Source: Mycolicibacterium goodii
GTDB lineage: Bacteria > Actinomycetota > Actinomycetes > Mycobacteriales > Mycobacteriaceae
Direction of reading: 5' to 3'
DNA: 64,000 bases
NCBI RefSeq assembly: GCF_022370755.2
Contig: NZ_CP092364.2
Coordinates: forward strand, 1,488,001 to 1,552,000
The notes under the pieces were generated by a model. The model was given only the letters and a program-made list of their open reading frames with translations. It was not told where the DNA came from and made no database searches. A program made the position numbers and the translations under genes. This document shows, piece after piece, positions 18,215 to 28,159 of this stretch. The first letter of the stretch is position 1; every line of letters begins with the position of its first letter.

Positions 18215-19191
18215 CAGGACTCGTCGGGACCGAGGGCCAGCAGCGACACCAGGTCGTAGGCGACGTGCGCCGCCGCCACACCGGTCATCTCGGCGTGGTC
18301 GTAGGCGGGGGCCACCTCGACGACATCGGCGCCCACGAGGTTGAGACCGCGGAAGCCGCGCAGGATCTCCAACAGTTCGCGGCTGGTCATACCGCCGGCC
18401 TCGGGCGTGCCGGTCCCTGGTGCGTGGGCCGGATCGAGGACGTCGATGTCGATCGACAGGTACACGGGCCGCTTGCCGACGCGCTGGCGCAGCTTGTCGA
18501 CGACCTCGCGCACGCCCTGGTAGTACACGTCGGACGAGGTGACGATGCCGAAGCCGAAACGGCGGTCGTCCTCGAGGTCCTTCTTGCCGTACAGCGGGCC
18601 GCGGGTGCCGACGTGTGACAGCGCCTCGGTGTCGAGGATGCCTTCCTCGACGGCGCGGCGGAACGGCGTCCCGTGGGTGTACTCGGCGCCGAAGTAGGTG
18701 TCCCACGTGTCGAGGTGGGCGTCGAAGTGCACGAGCGCGACGGGACCGTGCTTGGCGGCCGCGGCCCGCAGCAGCGGCAGTGCGATCGTGTGGTCACCGC
18801 CGACGGTCACGAGTTTCTTACCGTCCGCGGTGATGTCCCGGGCCGCGCCCTCGATGGTCTCGATCGCCTCGTGGATGTTGAACGGGTTCACCGCGATGTC
18901 GCCGGCATCGGCGACCTGCACGACCTCGAACGGCGAGACGTCCAAACCGGGGTGGTAGGGCCGCAGCAGGCGCGAGGACTCGCGCACGTGGGTGGGGCCG
19001 AACCGGGCGCCCGGCCGGTAGGACACGCCGGAGTCGAACGGCACACCGGCGATCACGACGTCGGCCTTGGTCACCTGGTCCAGACGCGGCAGGCGCGCGA
19101 ACGTCGCCGGGCCCGCGAAGCGGGGCACCTTGGAGGCGTCCACCGGACCGATCGGCGCGGAAGCCGTGGATGAGTTCGTGGTGGTGGTCAT
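18214..19191 (-). CDS. Ureohydrolase (agmatinase / guanidinobutyrase type)
   Basis: 325 residues. All manganese ligands of the arginase/agmatinase family are visible: [16 protein letters not shown], and [19 protein letters not shown]. The enzyme hydrolyses a guanidino group to urea. Agmatinase is the common label, but with a 2-ketoacid-type decarboxylase next to it, 4-guanidinobutyrate is an equally good substrate. It is coupled to the NCS1 permease (its ATG overlaps that stop) and to the TPP enzyme. Confidence 0.9.
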   Translation of the reverse strand: MTTTTNSSTASAPIGPVDASKVPRFAGPATFARLPRLDQVTKADVVIAGVPFDSGVSYRPGARFGPTHVRESSRLLRPYHPGLDVSPFEVVQVADAGDIAVNPFNIHEAIETIEGAARDITADGKKLVTVGGDHTIALPLLRAAAAKHGPVALVHFDAHLDTWDTYFGAEYTHGTPFRRAVEEGILDTEALSHVGTRGPLYGKKDLEDDRRFGFGIVTSSDVYYQGVREVVDKLRQRVGKRPVYLSIDIDVLDPAHAPGTGTPEAGGMTSRELLEILRGFRGLNLVGADVVEVAPAYDHAEMTGVAAAHVAYDLVSLLALGPDES

Positions 19192-20750
19192 GCGGAAACT
19201 CCCTGTGTCTTCTCTGGTGTCGGAGCGGGAATCGCGTCTTGCGACACGATGGGGGTGTTGGCGGGGGCACCGGACGGGACGCCGCGCGGGCCGTCCGGGC
19301 CGAACGCGTCACGCGGCTCGGGGGACAGCCACAGCAGCGCCGGATAGAGCACAGCGGCCAGACCGAGGCCGACGGGGATGGACAGATCGATACCGTTGGC
19401 CAGATTGCCGAGCGGGCCGACGAACTGGTCGGGCAGGTTCACGAAGCAGATGGACAGTGCGGCCGACACCAGCCACGCGGTCAGGCCGCGCCAGTTCCAG
19501 CCGTGGTTGAACCAGTAGCGGCCACCACTCTGGCGGCGGTTGAACACCTGCAGCGCATCGGAGTCATACCAGCCGCGACGGGTGAACCAGCCGATCATCA
19601 TCACGACCATCCACGGCGCGGTGCACGTGACGATCAGCACCGCGAACGTCGAGATGCTCTGAACCACATTGAAGGCGAATCGGCCGATGAAGATGAACAC
19701 GATCGCGATCGACCCGATGAAGATGGTCGCCTGCACGCGGCTGAACCGGGGGAAGACGCTGGAGAAGTCCAGGCCGGTGCCGTACAGCGCGGTGGTGCCG
19801 GTCGACATGCCGCCGATGAGGGCGATCAGGCACACCGGCACGAAATACCAGCCCGGCGAAACGCTCAGCAGGCCGCCGACGTAATCCCCGTTTGCGATGA
19901 AATCCGGGGCGGTCGTGGCGATCACGGTCGCGGTCACCAGACCGAACAGGAACGGCACCAGCGTCGCGACCTGGGCGAGGAACGCTGCGAGCATCGGCTT
20001 CCACGAAGGCGTGTCACGCGGGATGTAGCGCGCCCAGTCACCCAGGAACGCACCGAAGGACACCGGGTTCGACATCACGATGAGCGCGGCCCCGACGAAC
20101 GACGGCCAGAACAGCGGGTCGCCGAGGTGCATGCTGCCCGCGTAGCCGGCGTCGAACACGCCACCGAACGCGAAGACCCCCGCCAGGAACAACAGCGTCG
20201 CAGCGATCACGGCAATCTTGTTGACCAGCAGCATGAACCGGAAGCCGTAGATGCACACGACGAGGACCAGCAGTGCGAAGATCCCGTAGGCGACACCGAC
20301 GGCGACGTCGGTCTGCGGCACACCGATCGCGCGGTTCGCACCGCCCACCAGCACGTCGCCGGAAGTCCACACCGAGATCGAGAAGAACGCGACCGCGGTC
20401 AGCAGCGACAGGAACGAACCAACGACGCGCCCGTGCACACCGAGATGGGCCGACGAGGACACCGCGTTGTTGGTGCCGTTGCGCGGGCCGAACAATGACA
20501 TCGGCGCGAGGATCAGCGCGCCGAGCACCAGACCGGCGAGCGTCGCGAACAGGGCATCGCGGAACGACAGTCCGAAGATGATGGGAAAGGTGCCCAGGAC
20601 GACCGTCGCGATGGTGTTCGCGCCGCCGAACACCAGACGGAACAGATCGAGTGGACGTGCGGTGCGCTCGGCGTCGGGAATCGGTTCGACGCCGTGTTGC
20701 TCGACCTCGGTGATTCTGGGCGCTACCGGTGTGGGCTCGGTGGGGGCCAT
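19188..20750 (-). CDS. NCS1-family permease (nucleobase/cation symporter type)
   Basis: 520 residues from ATG 20750, with 12 predicted transmembrane segments. N-terminal signatures [16 protein letters not shown] and the [15 protein letters not shown] loop fit NCS1, as does [12 protein letters not shown] in the middle. Family members carry purines, cytosine, hydantoins or allantoin. The operon context suggests a guanidino or ureido compound. It is the first gene of the minus-strand operon and is divergently transcribed from the Lrp-type regulator. Confidence 0.88.
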   Translation of the reverse strand: MAPTEPTPVAPRITEVEQHGVEPIPDAERTARPLDLFRLVFGGANTIATVVLGTFPIIFGLSFRDALFATLAGLVLGALILAPMSLFGPRNGTNNAVSSSAHLGVHGRVVGSFLSLLTAVAFFSISVWTSGDVLVGGANRAIGVPQTDVAVGVAYGIFALLVLVVCIYGFRFMLLVNKIAVIAATLLFLAGVFAFGGVFDAGYAGSMHLGDPLFWPSFVGAALIVMSNPVSFGAFLGDWARYIPRDTPSWKPMLAAFLAQVATLVPFLFGLVTATVIATTAPDFIANGDYVGGLLSVSPGWYFVPVCLIALIGGMSTGTTALYGTGLDFSSVFPRFSRVQATIFIGSIAIVFIFIGRFAFNVVQSISTFAVLIVTCTAPWMVVMMIGWFTRRGWYDSDALQVFNRRQSGGRYWFNHGWNWRGLTAWLVSAALSICFVNLPDQFVGPLGNLANGIDLSIPVGLGLAAVLYPALLWLSPEPRDAFGPDGPRGVPSGAPANTPIVSQDAIPAPTPEKTQGVSA

Positions 20751-20811
20751 GGCGATCCTCAGGGGCAGAGGGGTGTGGTGCGGGTAACAGTAAATCCGCA
20801 GGTCACCTGAC

Positions 20812-20854
20812 GCAATCGTTTCAATCGTTACACAGGTGTTTCGAGTATCGATAC
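20812..20854. promoter_or_regulatory. Candidate Lrp-type operator in divergent intergenic region
   Basis: Tandem nonamers GCAATCGTT (20812-20820) and TCAATCGTT (20821-20829) are followed by a perfect 10-bp palindrome GTATCGATAC (20845-20854). They sit between the NCS1 permease operon and the Lrp gene, where an autoregulating Lrp/AsnC protein would be expected to bind. The assignment is by position and symmetry only. Confidence 0.45.
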
Positions 20855-20977
20855 GTCAGCATCACGCGTCATTTACGTCCAAAATAAGACTTCCAGCGCC
20901 CTTTGGCGACAGATATGCCGGTAGTACAGTGGCGAAAAATCTTTGCCCGATTTTTCTGCGAACGAGGTCTGACGCCC

Positions 20978-21877
20978 ATGGATCGCATGGATGAGGTCGA
21001 CGAAGCGATCGTCAGCCTGCTCGAAGACGACGGTCGGCTCACGCATCGCGACATCGCCCACCGAGTCGGCTTGTCCAGGTCGGCCGCGGCCGCACGGATC
21101 CAGCGGTTGATCGCCACCGGGCAGGTCGTGGTGCGTGGCGTCGTCCATCCGGCGGTGCTGGGGCGCGGGGCGCTCGCACACGTCAGCGTCATGGTCGACG
21201 GCCCAGCGGCGCCGATCGCACAGGTTCTGGCAACCCGCGACGATGTCGCGTTCCTGTCGCTGACGAGTGGTCCGTTCGGGTTGATCGCCGAGGCCCGGGT
21301 GGGGTCCGTGCGTGACCTCGACGGAGTGGTCGCCACCCTGCGGTCGCTGCCCGGCGTCGTCGGCGTGGACACCCTCACCTACGTCGAGGTGATGCGAGAC
21401 GTGGTGGGTCCGGTCGGCGAGGTCAGCGTCGAGGTCGATGACACGGACCTGGCGCTGCTGCGCGCGCTGCAACGGGATGGCCGGGCATCGTATGTGGAAC
21501 TCGCTGAGGCCGTTGGTCTTTCCCCGGCCGGTGCGCGCAGGCGGGTGGTGCGCCTGATCGAGGCGCAGGTGGTGCGCATCGGCGCGGTGGTGCGACATTC
21601 CGGGCAGGACCGGCAGAGCGCGATGGGCCTGGGAATCCGGTTGACGGGGGATGCCGCCGAGGTGCTCACGACCCTGACCGGGATGCGTTCGGTGATCTTC
21701 GTGGCCCGCACGCTTGGCCGTTTCGACGTGCTGGCCACGGTGCGGGCGTTCTCGGCGGCTCAGCTGCTCGAGATCCTCGACGCCGTCCGTGGGCTGCCCG
21801 GCGTCGGTGTCGTCGAGAGCTGGGTGCACCTGGAGGTGGTCAAGGAAAGCTACGCCTCGGGCCTGCAAGCGGGATAA
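20978..21877 (+). CDS. Lrp/AsnC family regulator with duplicated domains
   Basis: 299 residues from ATG 20978 (ATG 20987 possible). Two AsnC-type helix-turn-helix units are seen: DEAIVSLLEDDGRLTHRDIA with LSRSAAAARIQRL, and DLALLRALQRDGRASYVELA with LSPAGARRRVVRL. Each is followed by an alpha/beta ligand-binding-like region. Standard Lrp proteins are about 150 residues, so this is a tandem duplication fused in one chain. Divergent from the permease-ureohydrolase operon, it is its likely regulator, responding to an amino acid or guanidino effector. Confidence 0.88.
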   Translation: MDRMDEVDEAIVSLLEDDGRLTHRDIAHRVGLSRSAAAARIQRLIATGQVVVRGVVHPAVLGRGALAHVSVMVDGPAAPIAQVLATRDDVAFLSLTSGPFGLIAEARVGSVRDLDGVVATLRSLPGVVGVDTLTYVEVMRDVVGPVGEVSVEVDDTDLALLRALQRDGRASYVELAEAVGLSPAGARRRVVRLIEAQVVRIGAVVRHSGQDRQSAMGLGIRLTGDAAEVLTTLTGMRSVIFVARTLGRFDVLATVRAFSAAQLLEILDAVRGLPGVGVVESWVHLEVVKESYASGLQAG

Positions 21878-21915
21878 GTCTGGCGGTGACGCCACAGCGG
21901 AGAGATACTGCCGGT

Positions 21916-22725
21916 GTGTCACATGAGCTGCACCTGTTGGCGGCGCTATCGGCACTGTCGCCGCCACAGCTGGCCGACATCAACGCCGATATCCGTGAGG
22001 TGTGCGCAGGCGTCACGGGGCTGAACCCGTTGCCCGCCGAATCCCGTGGCGGCGCCGTGGACCCGATGGTCACCGAGTTCGCCGAGCAGTTCAGCGCCGA
22101 CGTCAGCGCGATCAACCCGGCGCAACGCCTGGCCTTCTCGGATCTGTTGGGGGTCGAGACTTTTCGCGTCACGACGCTGATATTCATCGCCGACTTCGTG
22201 CCGCGGGTGCTGGCCGGGTTGGCGTCGCTCGGTGTGGACTCCGTTGTCGAGGACGAAGTGTGGGACCACGACACCGATCCGGCTGACTTCGTGCTCGACG
22301 TGTTCGTGCCCGCCGTGGGCCGGATGCGGGCGCTGGATCCGGTGACGACCGAGATCGTGCGGCTGCGCGGTGCCCGGGTGCACAACTGCCGGCTGTGCAA
22401 GTCGCTGCGTGAGGCGTCGGCCCTTGAGGCGGGCGCGTGCGAGACCCTCTACGACGAGATCGACCACTACGAGAACTCGGATCTGTCCGACCGGCACAAG
22501 GCCGCGCTGCGGTTCGTCGACGCGATAATCTGGACGCCGGCGCAGGTCCCGGGCGCTGAACTGCTCCGGCACTTCTCGGCGGACGAGGCTGTCGAACTGA
22601 CCCTCGACGTGATGCGTAACGCGAACAACAAGGTGGCCGTCGCGTTGGGTGTCGACGCTCCGCGGGTCAGTGAGGGTACCGAGCAGTACCGGCTCGGTGC
22701 CGACGGACAGCCGATCTACACCTAG
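21916..22725 (+). CDS. Carboxymuconolactone decarboxylase/AhpD-like protein
   Basis: 269 residues from GTG 21916 (GTG 21886 is an alternative). The C-terminal half has an AhpD-like fold with CRLCKSLREASALEAG, a CxxC active-site-like motif, followed by HKAALRFVDAIIW and MRNANNKVAVALGVD. The N-terminal half is a second, degenerate helical domain without cysteines. AhpD-like proteins are thiol peroxidase-type or decarboxylase enzymes. It overlaps the convergent serine hydrolase by four bases. Confidence 0.75.
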   Translation: MSHELHLLAALSALSPPQLADINADIREVCAGVTGLNPLPAESRGGAVDPMVTEFAEQFSADVSAINPAQRLAFSDLLGVETFRVTTLIFIADFVPRVLAGLASLGVDSVVEDEVWDHDTDPADFVLDVFVPAVGRMRALDPVTTEIVRLRGARVHNCRLCKSLREASALEAGACETLYDEIDHYENSDLSDRHKAALRFVDAIIWTPAQVPGAELLRHFSADEAVELTLDVMRNANNKVAVALGVDAPRVSEGTEQYRLGADGQPIYT

Positions 22726-23972
22726 AAATCCAGATCCGAGTAGATCTCTTCGAGGATGACGGGCAGCATCGCGTTGGCGGTCGTCTTGTTGTCCGGTGAC
22801 AGGGTCAGATTCGTCCAGATCACCAGCGTCACATCGTTGTCCGGGTCGAACCCCATGAACGAGTTGAAGCCCGGCATCTCGCCGCCGTGGTAGTACATGG
22901 CGGCATCCGGCCCGAATCTCTGGAAGCTGATGCCGTATCCGTAGGACTGGCCACCCTCCGGGTTGTCCGGGTCCTCGGGCAGCAGGCTGTCCAACCACTG
23001 CTGCTGGTGTTCGGCGTCGAGCACCTTCCCGGTCACCAGAGCACGTATCCACACGGCCAGGTCGTCGGCCGTCGAGATGGCGCCGCCGGCGGCGGTGGCG
23101 TACGAGGAGTTCTGGTGCGTGTAATCGATCGGTTCGAGGGTTCCTGCCCGTGCGGCGTCGGTCATCTCGGCGGGGTAAGGCTCGTCGACCATCGCGTAGA
23201 ACGTCTCGCCGTACATGTACCCGTGGGAGTACGGCGAGGGGAGGTTCGCCGCATCGGCCGGCGCGGGCAGCAGGGTGTTCCGCATTGCCAACGGCTCGAA
23301 CAGTCGCCGGCGGAACTGCTCGGTCAGCGGCAGGCCGCCCACTTTCTCGGCGACCACGCCCAGCAGCGCGTAATTGGTGTTGCAGTACTCGTAGGCGGTG
23401 TCGGGGGCGACGGTCGACGGGTGTGCGAAAGCGATGTCCAGAATCTCTTGTGGCGTCCAGGTTTTGGCCGGGTCGGTGTCGAGTGTCGCCGCGAAATCCG
23501 AGTCGTTGGTGTAGCAGTACAGTCCGCTGCGCATGCGCAGCAGATCGCTCAGGGTGATGGCGTCGCCCTTGGGCACGCCGGGAACGTACTCGGCGACCGG
23601 GTCGCCGAGCGAGAGCTTGCCGTCCTGTGCCAGCAGCATGATCAGGGCGGCTGTCATGGTTTTGGTGTTCGACGCGATCCGGAAGTGCGTGTCGGGTTGC
23701 GGCGGGGTCTGGGCGCCCAATTCGGTGGTGCCGGTTCGCGCGACGAACCGGCCCGCTGGCGTCTGCAGCAGCACAAGGGCGCCCGGCACGTCGAGATTGT
23801 CTGCGGCCTCGGCGACGACGTTCTGCAGGTGCGCCGGGTCGATGGATTTCAGCGCGGGTGGTTCTGGCGTCTCGAACGCCTCCTCGGCTCCGTCCCGGGA
23901 CGTGCACCCGGCAGACGCGGTCGCCACCACGATGACTGCTACGAGCACTCGAACGATTCGCGGAAACCTCAT
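22722..23972 (-). CDS. Lipoprotein serine hydrolase (class C beta-lactamase / DD-peptidase family)
   Basis: 416 residues from ATG 23972. A lipoprotein signal ends in the lipobox ASAGC (Cys 23). Penicillin-recognising motifs are SxxK in RIASNTKTM, YxN in YEYCNTNYALLG, and a late HGGEMPGFNSFMGFD in place of KTG, as in many esterase-like members. It is probably anchored outside the membrane and acts on peptidoglycan peptides, esters or lipids. Monocistronic by layout. Confidence 0.87.
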   Translation of the reverse strand: MRFPRIVRVLVAVIVVATASAGCTSRDGAEEAFETPEPPALKSIDPAHLQNVVAEAADNLDVPGALVLLQTPAGRFVARTGTTELGAQTPPQPDTHFRIASNTKTMTAALIMLLAQDGKLSLGDPVAEYVPGVPKGDAITLSDLLRMRSGLYCYTNDSDFAATLDTDPAKTWTPQEILDIAFAHPSTVAPDTAYEYCNTNYALLGVVAEKVGGLPLTEQFRRRLFEPLAMRNTLLPAPADAANLPSPYSHGYMYGETFYAMVDEPYPAEMTDAARAGTLEPIDYTHQNSSYATAAGGAISTADDLAVWIRALVTGKVLDAEHQQQWLDSLLPEDPDNPEGGQSYGYGISFQRFGPDAAMYYHGGEMPGFNSFMGFDPDNDVTLVIWTNLTLSPDNKTTANAMLPVILEEIYSDLDF

Positions 23973-24157
23973 CTCACCAGGGTCCTTCGTCTGGTCTGGA
24001 AATGTCGGCGAACAGCGAATTCGCGTTCGGCACCGGTCTGGGGACCAGTGTTCTGTTCGCGGCCCCGTACGCCAGTTCGACACCACGGTCGTGCCTTCGA
24101 CGGGTCGCCGTCCGAATCCACAGCCCTGACGTCGGTCTGGCCGCCAGGGTCCCGCAC

Positions 24158-25183
24158 TCATACCCGCTCGAGCAGAGCCAGCACGTCGTCGACTTCGTCC
24201 TCGGTGGTGGCCCACGAGCAGACGAACCGCGCAGCGGGCAGTCGGGGGTCGAGGTGGTGCACGGCATAGCGCTCGGAGACCGCCGCGAACGTGGCGGCAG
24301 GGAGGTTGACGAACACCTCGTTGGCGTCGGTGGGGGAGGCCAGCGCCAGTCCGAGTCCGACCATGCCGCTACTGAGCCGGGCGGCCATGGCGTTGGCGTG
24401 CGCGGCGTTGCGCAACCACAGGTCGTCGTGCAGCATGGCCTCGAACTGTGCGGCGATGAACCGCTGCTTGCTGCTCAGGTGACCGATTTGTTTCTGCGCG
24501 AAGTGGATTCCGTCGAACAGGTCAGGGCGGCGGACCAGGATGGCATCGCCCATCAGCAGGCCGTTTTTGGTGCCGCCGACGGTCACGATGTCCGCGTCGC
24601 CGATGGCCTCGCGCGGGGCGACGTCCAGGGCCGCGACCGCGTTGGCGATCCGGGATCCGTCGACGTGCACGAGCAACCCCAGATCGTGCGCGTGGTCGAT
24701 GAAGTCCTTGATGAGCTGCGGCGTCCACACACGCCCGTTCTCGGTGCTCTGCGTGATGGTCACGACGCGCGGTTGCGACGCGTGCACGTCGCCGCGACGG
24801 GCGACCGCGCCGTCCAGCACCGCGGCGTCGATCAGACCGTCGTCACTGGGCAGCACCGTGAGCTGCGCGCCGGACAGGCGCACCGGGCCGCCGGCCTCGT
24901 CGACCAGGGAGTGCGCGATGTCGCTGCACAGGATCGACTGCCACGGGCGCACCGAGGCGGCCAGCGCGATGACGTTGGCTCCGGTGCCCGTCAGGGCGAA
25001 CAGGACCTCGGCGTCGGGGGAGTCGAACGTGGTGCGCAGGGCGTCCATGGCGCGCTGCGTGATGGGGTCGGCGCCGTAGGAGGGCACCGCGCCGGCGTTG
25101 GCGGCGGTGACCGCGCCGAGGACGCTTGGGTGAGCGGGAGCGGCGTTGTCGGAGGCGAAAGCGGAGGACGGCACGTCCGCCAT
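24158..25183 (-). CDS. ltaE: Low-specificity L-threonine aldolase (PLP enzyme)
   Basis: 341 residues. Type-I-fold beta-eliminating lyase family: substrate/PLP motifs LTGTGANVIAL, VVTITQSTENGRV, HVDGSRIANA, and the PLP lysine in GGTKNGLL (about residue 205). It cleaves threonine or allo-threonine to glycine and acetaldehyde. Monocistronic. The 159 nt between it and the tRNA carry no clear feature. Confidence 0.9.
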   Translation of the reverse strand: MADVPSSAFASDNAAPAHPSVLGAVTAANAGAVPSYGADPITQRAMDALRTTFDSPDAEVLFALTGTGANVIALAASVRPWQSILCSDIAHSLVDEAGGPVRLSGAQLTVLPSDDGLIDAAVLDGAVARRGDVHASQPRVVTITQSTENGRVWTPQLIKDFIDHAHDLGLLVHVDGSRIANAVAALDVAPREAIGDADIVTVGGTKNGLLMGDAILVRRPDLFDGIHFAQKQIGHLSSKQRFIAAQFEAMLHDDLWLRNAAHANAMAARLSSGMVGLGLALASPTDANEVFVNLPAATFAAVSERYAVHHLDPRLPAARFVCSWATTEDEVDDVLALLERV

Positions 25184-25342
25184 GATGACACCGCGAGCTG
25201 TCAGGCCGCTGGGGTCGTATTTTCAGCAAATGCGGGTCACGGCCGTGAGCCGGCGGCCGGATGCCCAAAACCGTGGGCATTCGCGCAACCCGTGGTGTCG
25301 CTTTGCCGGTGATGTGGGAACATAGTGCCGCGATACGCACCG

Positions 25343-25416
25343 GGGGCGGTAGCTCAGTCGGTTAGAGCCGCGGACTCATAATCCGCTGGTCGCGGGTTCG
25401 AGCCCCGCCCGCCCCA
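25343..25416 (+). tRNA. tRNA with anticodon CAU (elongator Met; Ile2 possible)
   Basis: A 74-nt cloverleaf can be folded by hand. The acceptor stem GGGGCGG pairs with CCGCCCC, with discriminator A. The D arm is GCTC/GAGC. The anticodon stem GCGGA/TCCGC encloses the loop CTCATAA with anticodon CAT at 25377-25379. The T arm GCGGG/CCCGC holds TTCGAGC. The G1:C72 pair argues against an initiator. CCA is not encoded. A lysidine-modified isoleucine tRNA cannot be excluded by eye. Confidence 0.95.
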
Positions 25417-25460
25417 CTTCAGCCCTCTGACCTGGGCGTATATGCGGTTTTCGACCAGGG

Positions 25461-26870
25461 CTAGAAGTTGATCATCTTTCCGGTCAACCCGTGGAACGTC
25501 TCCTGCAGCGCTTCGGACAGCGTGGGGTGGGTGTGGACGTTGCGGACCAGTTCCTCGACGGTCAGGTCCCAGCGCTGGGCCAATGTCAGCTCGGGCAGTA
25601 GTTCGGCGACATCGGCGCCGACCAGGTGAGCGCCGAGCAGCTCCCCGTGCTCACGATCGGCGATCACCTTGGCGAATCCGGTGGGATCGCCATGACCGTG
25701 TGCCTTTCCGTTGGCGCGGAACGGGAACTTGGCGACCGCGATATCGCTGCCGCGTGCCGCGGCGTCGGCGCGCGCCTGCGCTTCGGTGAGACCGAAGCTG
25801 GCAACCTGGGGCTGGCAGAACGTCACGCGGGGCATCATCGTGTAATCGGAGAACCCCAGCGTGGGTGCGCCGGCGATGGCCTCTGCGGCGACGACGCCCT
25901 GCGCTTCGGCCACATGGGCGAGCATCAGCTTGGCGGTGACGTCGCCGATGGCGTACACGCCGGGCACGGAAGTCTGCATGACGTCGTCGATCGCGATGCC
26001 GCCGGTGCGCGGGTCGATCTCCACGCCCAGGTGTTCAAGCCCGTAGCCCGTGGTGTTGGGGGCGAATCCGATGGCCTGCAACACCACATCGACGACGAGC
26101 GTCTCAGCGTCGACGGACCCGGGTCTGCGGTAGGTGAGGGTTACGGCGTCTTCGGTTTCGATCAGCTCCTCGATGCGCGTACCGGTCAGGACCGTGATGC
26201 CGAGCGGGCGGTAGGCCCTGGCGATCTCTTTGGAGGCGTCGTCGTCTTCGTTCGGAAGCACCCGGGGAAGGGCTTCGATGAGCGTCACGTCGACCCCGTA
26301 ATTCGCGAGTAGATAGGCGAACTCGACACCGACCGGCCCGGCCCCGACGATGGCGATCGACGACGGCAGCGTGGGTGCCATGATCTGTTCTTCGTAGGTA
26401 CGCACCCTGGGCCCGCGGTTCGTGCCGGGCAGCAGCCGCGGCGTCGCGCCGGTCGCGACGATCACCGCGTCGAACTCGATTCGGGTGTCCACCTCGTCGC
26501 CGGTGATGCGCATGGTGTGGCGGTCGAGGAACGCCCCGTGGCCTTCGTACTCATCGATTGTGTTCTTGCGCATGAGGAATCGCAGACCGCGCACCCGCTC
26601 CTCGGCGACCTTGCGTGATCGCTCGTATGCCGCGTCGTAGCGCATCTTCGTCTCACCTTCGATGCCGAACGTGTCGGCGAAGGCCCGCAGAAGGTGCGCG
26701 ATCTCGGCGTTGCGCAACAGCGCTTTGGACGGGATACATCCGACATTCAGGCACACCCCGCCCCAATAGTGAGCTTCGACGATCGCGACCGACAACCCGA
26801 GGTGTGCGGCGCGGATGGCTGCCACGTAGCCTCCCGAACCCGCGCCGAGCACTACGACGTCATACCGCAT
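25461..26870 (-). CDS. Dihydrolipoamide dehydrogenase-like flavoprotein
   Basis: 469 residues from ATG 26870. FAD motif [14 protein letters not shown], redox pair in [20 protein letters not shown] motif [25 protein letters not shown] (in blocks) and second FAD motif [20 protein letters not shown] (in blocks). The C-terminal [14 protein letters not shown] carries the catalytic His-Glu pair. It is a complete class-I disulfide reductase, probably lipoamide dehydrogenase. No E1/E2 genes are adjacent, so it may be an extra copy. It is divergent from the operon driven by the element at 27002. Confidence 0.88.
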   Translation of the reverse strand: MRYDVVVLGAGSGGYVAAIRAAHLGLSVAIVEAHYWGGVCLNVGCIPSKALLRNAEIAHLLRAFADTFGIEGETKMRYDAAYERSRKVAEERVRGLRFLMRKNTIDEYEGHGAFLDRHTMRITGDEVDTRIEFDAVIVATGATPRLLPGTNRGPRVRTYEEQIMAPTLPSSIAIVGAGPVGVEFAYLLANYGVDVTLIEALPRVLPNEDDDASKEIARAYRPLGITVLTGTRIEELIETEDAVTLTYRRPGSVDAETLVVDVVLQAIGFAPNTTGYGLEHLGVEIDPRTGGIAIDDVMQTSVPGVYAIGDVTAKLMLAHVAEAQGVVAAEAIAGAPTLGFSDYTMMPRVTFCQPQVASFGLTEAQARADAAARGSDIAVAKFPFRANGKAHGHGDPTGFAKVIADREHGELLGAHLVGADVAELLPELTLAQRWDLTVEELVRNVHTHPTLSEALQETFHGLTGKMINF

Positions 26871-27001
26871 GGTCTGGACCTTTCCGTTGATGTGTCTGCC
26901 ATTCCGACTGGCCGTGCCCGCGCGGCGGCGGCGGCGGTGTGCTCCGAGGTTACGTCTCTGGATGGTGAAGGGCCAGAAAGGTTTCGGCTGCAGCACAGGA
27001 C

Positions 27002-27059
27002 TCACCCGGGTGAATTCACGAGCGGGGTGATGACTACTCACCCTCGTTCGGCGAACTCT
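27002..27059 (+). promoter_or_regulatory. Composite promoter element, copy 3 (MDR-cupin-SDR-GNAT operon)
   Basis: Perfect TCACCCGGGTGA (27002-27013), 15 nt gap, GATGACTACTCACCC with ATGACT as -35-like core, and AACTCT at 27054-27059 as -10-like hexamer. Predicted +1 is near 27066, with a 144-nt leader to ATG 27210. A reading frame runs through the leader in phase with the next gene, but its Arg-rich translation and the strong ribosome site at 27199-27205 argue against use. The rest of the gap 26871-27209 shows nothing else. Confidence 0.8.
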
Positions 27060-27209
27060 TGCACAGCAGATGGCGATCGGAGGGCATCATGCAGCCGACG
27101 GTGTACCAGATCTGCATCCGAGGGGATGCGACTTGAGCACGGTAGGTGCCATCGCAATCGGAGACGGCGGACCCGCCGGTCTCCACACCCCATTTCAGGA
27201 GGACGTGCA

Positions 27210-28130
27210 ATGAAGGCTGTCACCGTTTCGGATCGGGACGCAGGCGTCACCGGCTTGTCGCTGACCGAGCTGCCATACCCCGTGGTCTCCGAGAACGATG
27301 TCGTGGTGCGGGTGCACGCCGCGGGCTTCACGAGAGGTGAGTTGGACTGGCCGGACACGTGGACCGAGCGCTCGGGGCGTGACCGCACACCCAGTGTGCC
27401 CGGTCACGAGCTCTCCGGTGTCGTCGTCGAGTTGGGATTCGGCACCACTCGATTCACCGTCGGTCAGCGGGTGTTCGGGTTGACCGACTGGGCACGCAAC
27501 GGCTCCCTGGCCGAGTACGCCGCGGTGGAGACACGTCACCTCGCACCGTTGCCGTTCGACATCGACCACACCGTGGCCGCCGCACTGCCCATCTCAGGGT
27601 TGACCGCGTGGCAGGGGCTGTTCGAGCACGGCCGGCTCGCCGCTGGACAGACAGTTCTCATCCACGGTGCCGCGGGTGGCGTCGGGTCTGTCGCGGTGCA
27701 GCTCGCCCGCGAGGTGGGTGCGCGTGTGATCGGCACCGGGCGGGCCGCGGACCGGGATCTGGCTCTCGGGCTGGGAACCCACACGTTCCTCGACCTGGAC
27801 AACGAGAAGCTCGAGGATGCCGGGGAAGTCGACCTGGTGTTCGACGTGATCGGCGGAGAGATCCTGGAACGCTCGATTGCGCTGGTGCGCGCCGGCGGGA
27901 CGCTGGTCACCATCGCCGAACCACCCAAGACCCAGCCGAGTGATGGGCGGGCACTGTATTTCCTCGTGGAACCCGACAGCGCACTCCTTGTCGACCTCGC
28001 CGCTCGGGTACGGGCCGGACGGCTCAAGCCCGTGGTGGGGAATGTGGTGCCGCTCGCCGGGGCGCCCGCCGCTTTCGCTCCCGAGAAGCGTTCTTCCGGC
28101 AAGACGATCGTGCGGGTCACAGAAGGCTGA
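27210..28130 (+). CDS. MDR-family NADP-dependent oxidoreductase (quinone-reductase-like)
   Basis: 306 residues from ATG 27210, behind AGGAGGA. The N-terminal GroES-like domain (VHAAGFTRGELDW, VPGHELSGVV) is followed by a Rossmann domain with LIHGAAGGVGSVAVQLAR, the NADP-type AAGGVG motif. No structural-zinc cysteines, so it is the zinc-free quinone oxidoreductase or enoyl reductase branch. First gene of a unit with a cupin, an SDR and an acetyltransferase, suggesting reductive detoxification of quinones or reactive carbonyls. Confidence 0.87.
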   Translation: MKAVTVSDRDAGVTGLSLTELPYPVVSENDVVVRVHAAGFTRGELDWPDTWTERSGRDRTPSVPGHELSGVVVELGFGTTRFTVGQRVFGLTDWARNGSLAEYAAVETRHLAPLPFDIDHTVAAALPISGLTAWQGLFEHGRLAAGQTVLIHGAAGGVGSVAVQLAREVGARVIGTGRAADRDLALGLGTHTFLDLDNEKLEDAGEVDLVFDVIGGEILERSIALVRAGGTLVTIAEPPKTQPSDGRALYFLVEPDSALLVDLAARVRAGRLKPVVGNVVPLAGAPAAFAPEKRSSGKTIVRVTEG

Positions 28131-28159
28131 GTGCTTCACGGTCGCAGAAGGAAACACGA

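Noticed and set aside
25343..25416. Initiator tRNA
   Set aside because: The first pair is G:C and there is no run of three G:C pairs typical of the initiator anticodon stem; elongator Met or Ile2 fits better.
26694..27209. Long in-frame extension upstream of the MDR gene at 27210
   Set aside because: The Arg-rich translation runs through the promoter element; a strong AGGAGGA precedes ATG 27210.
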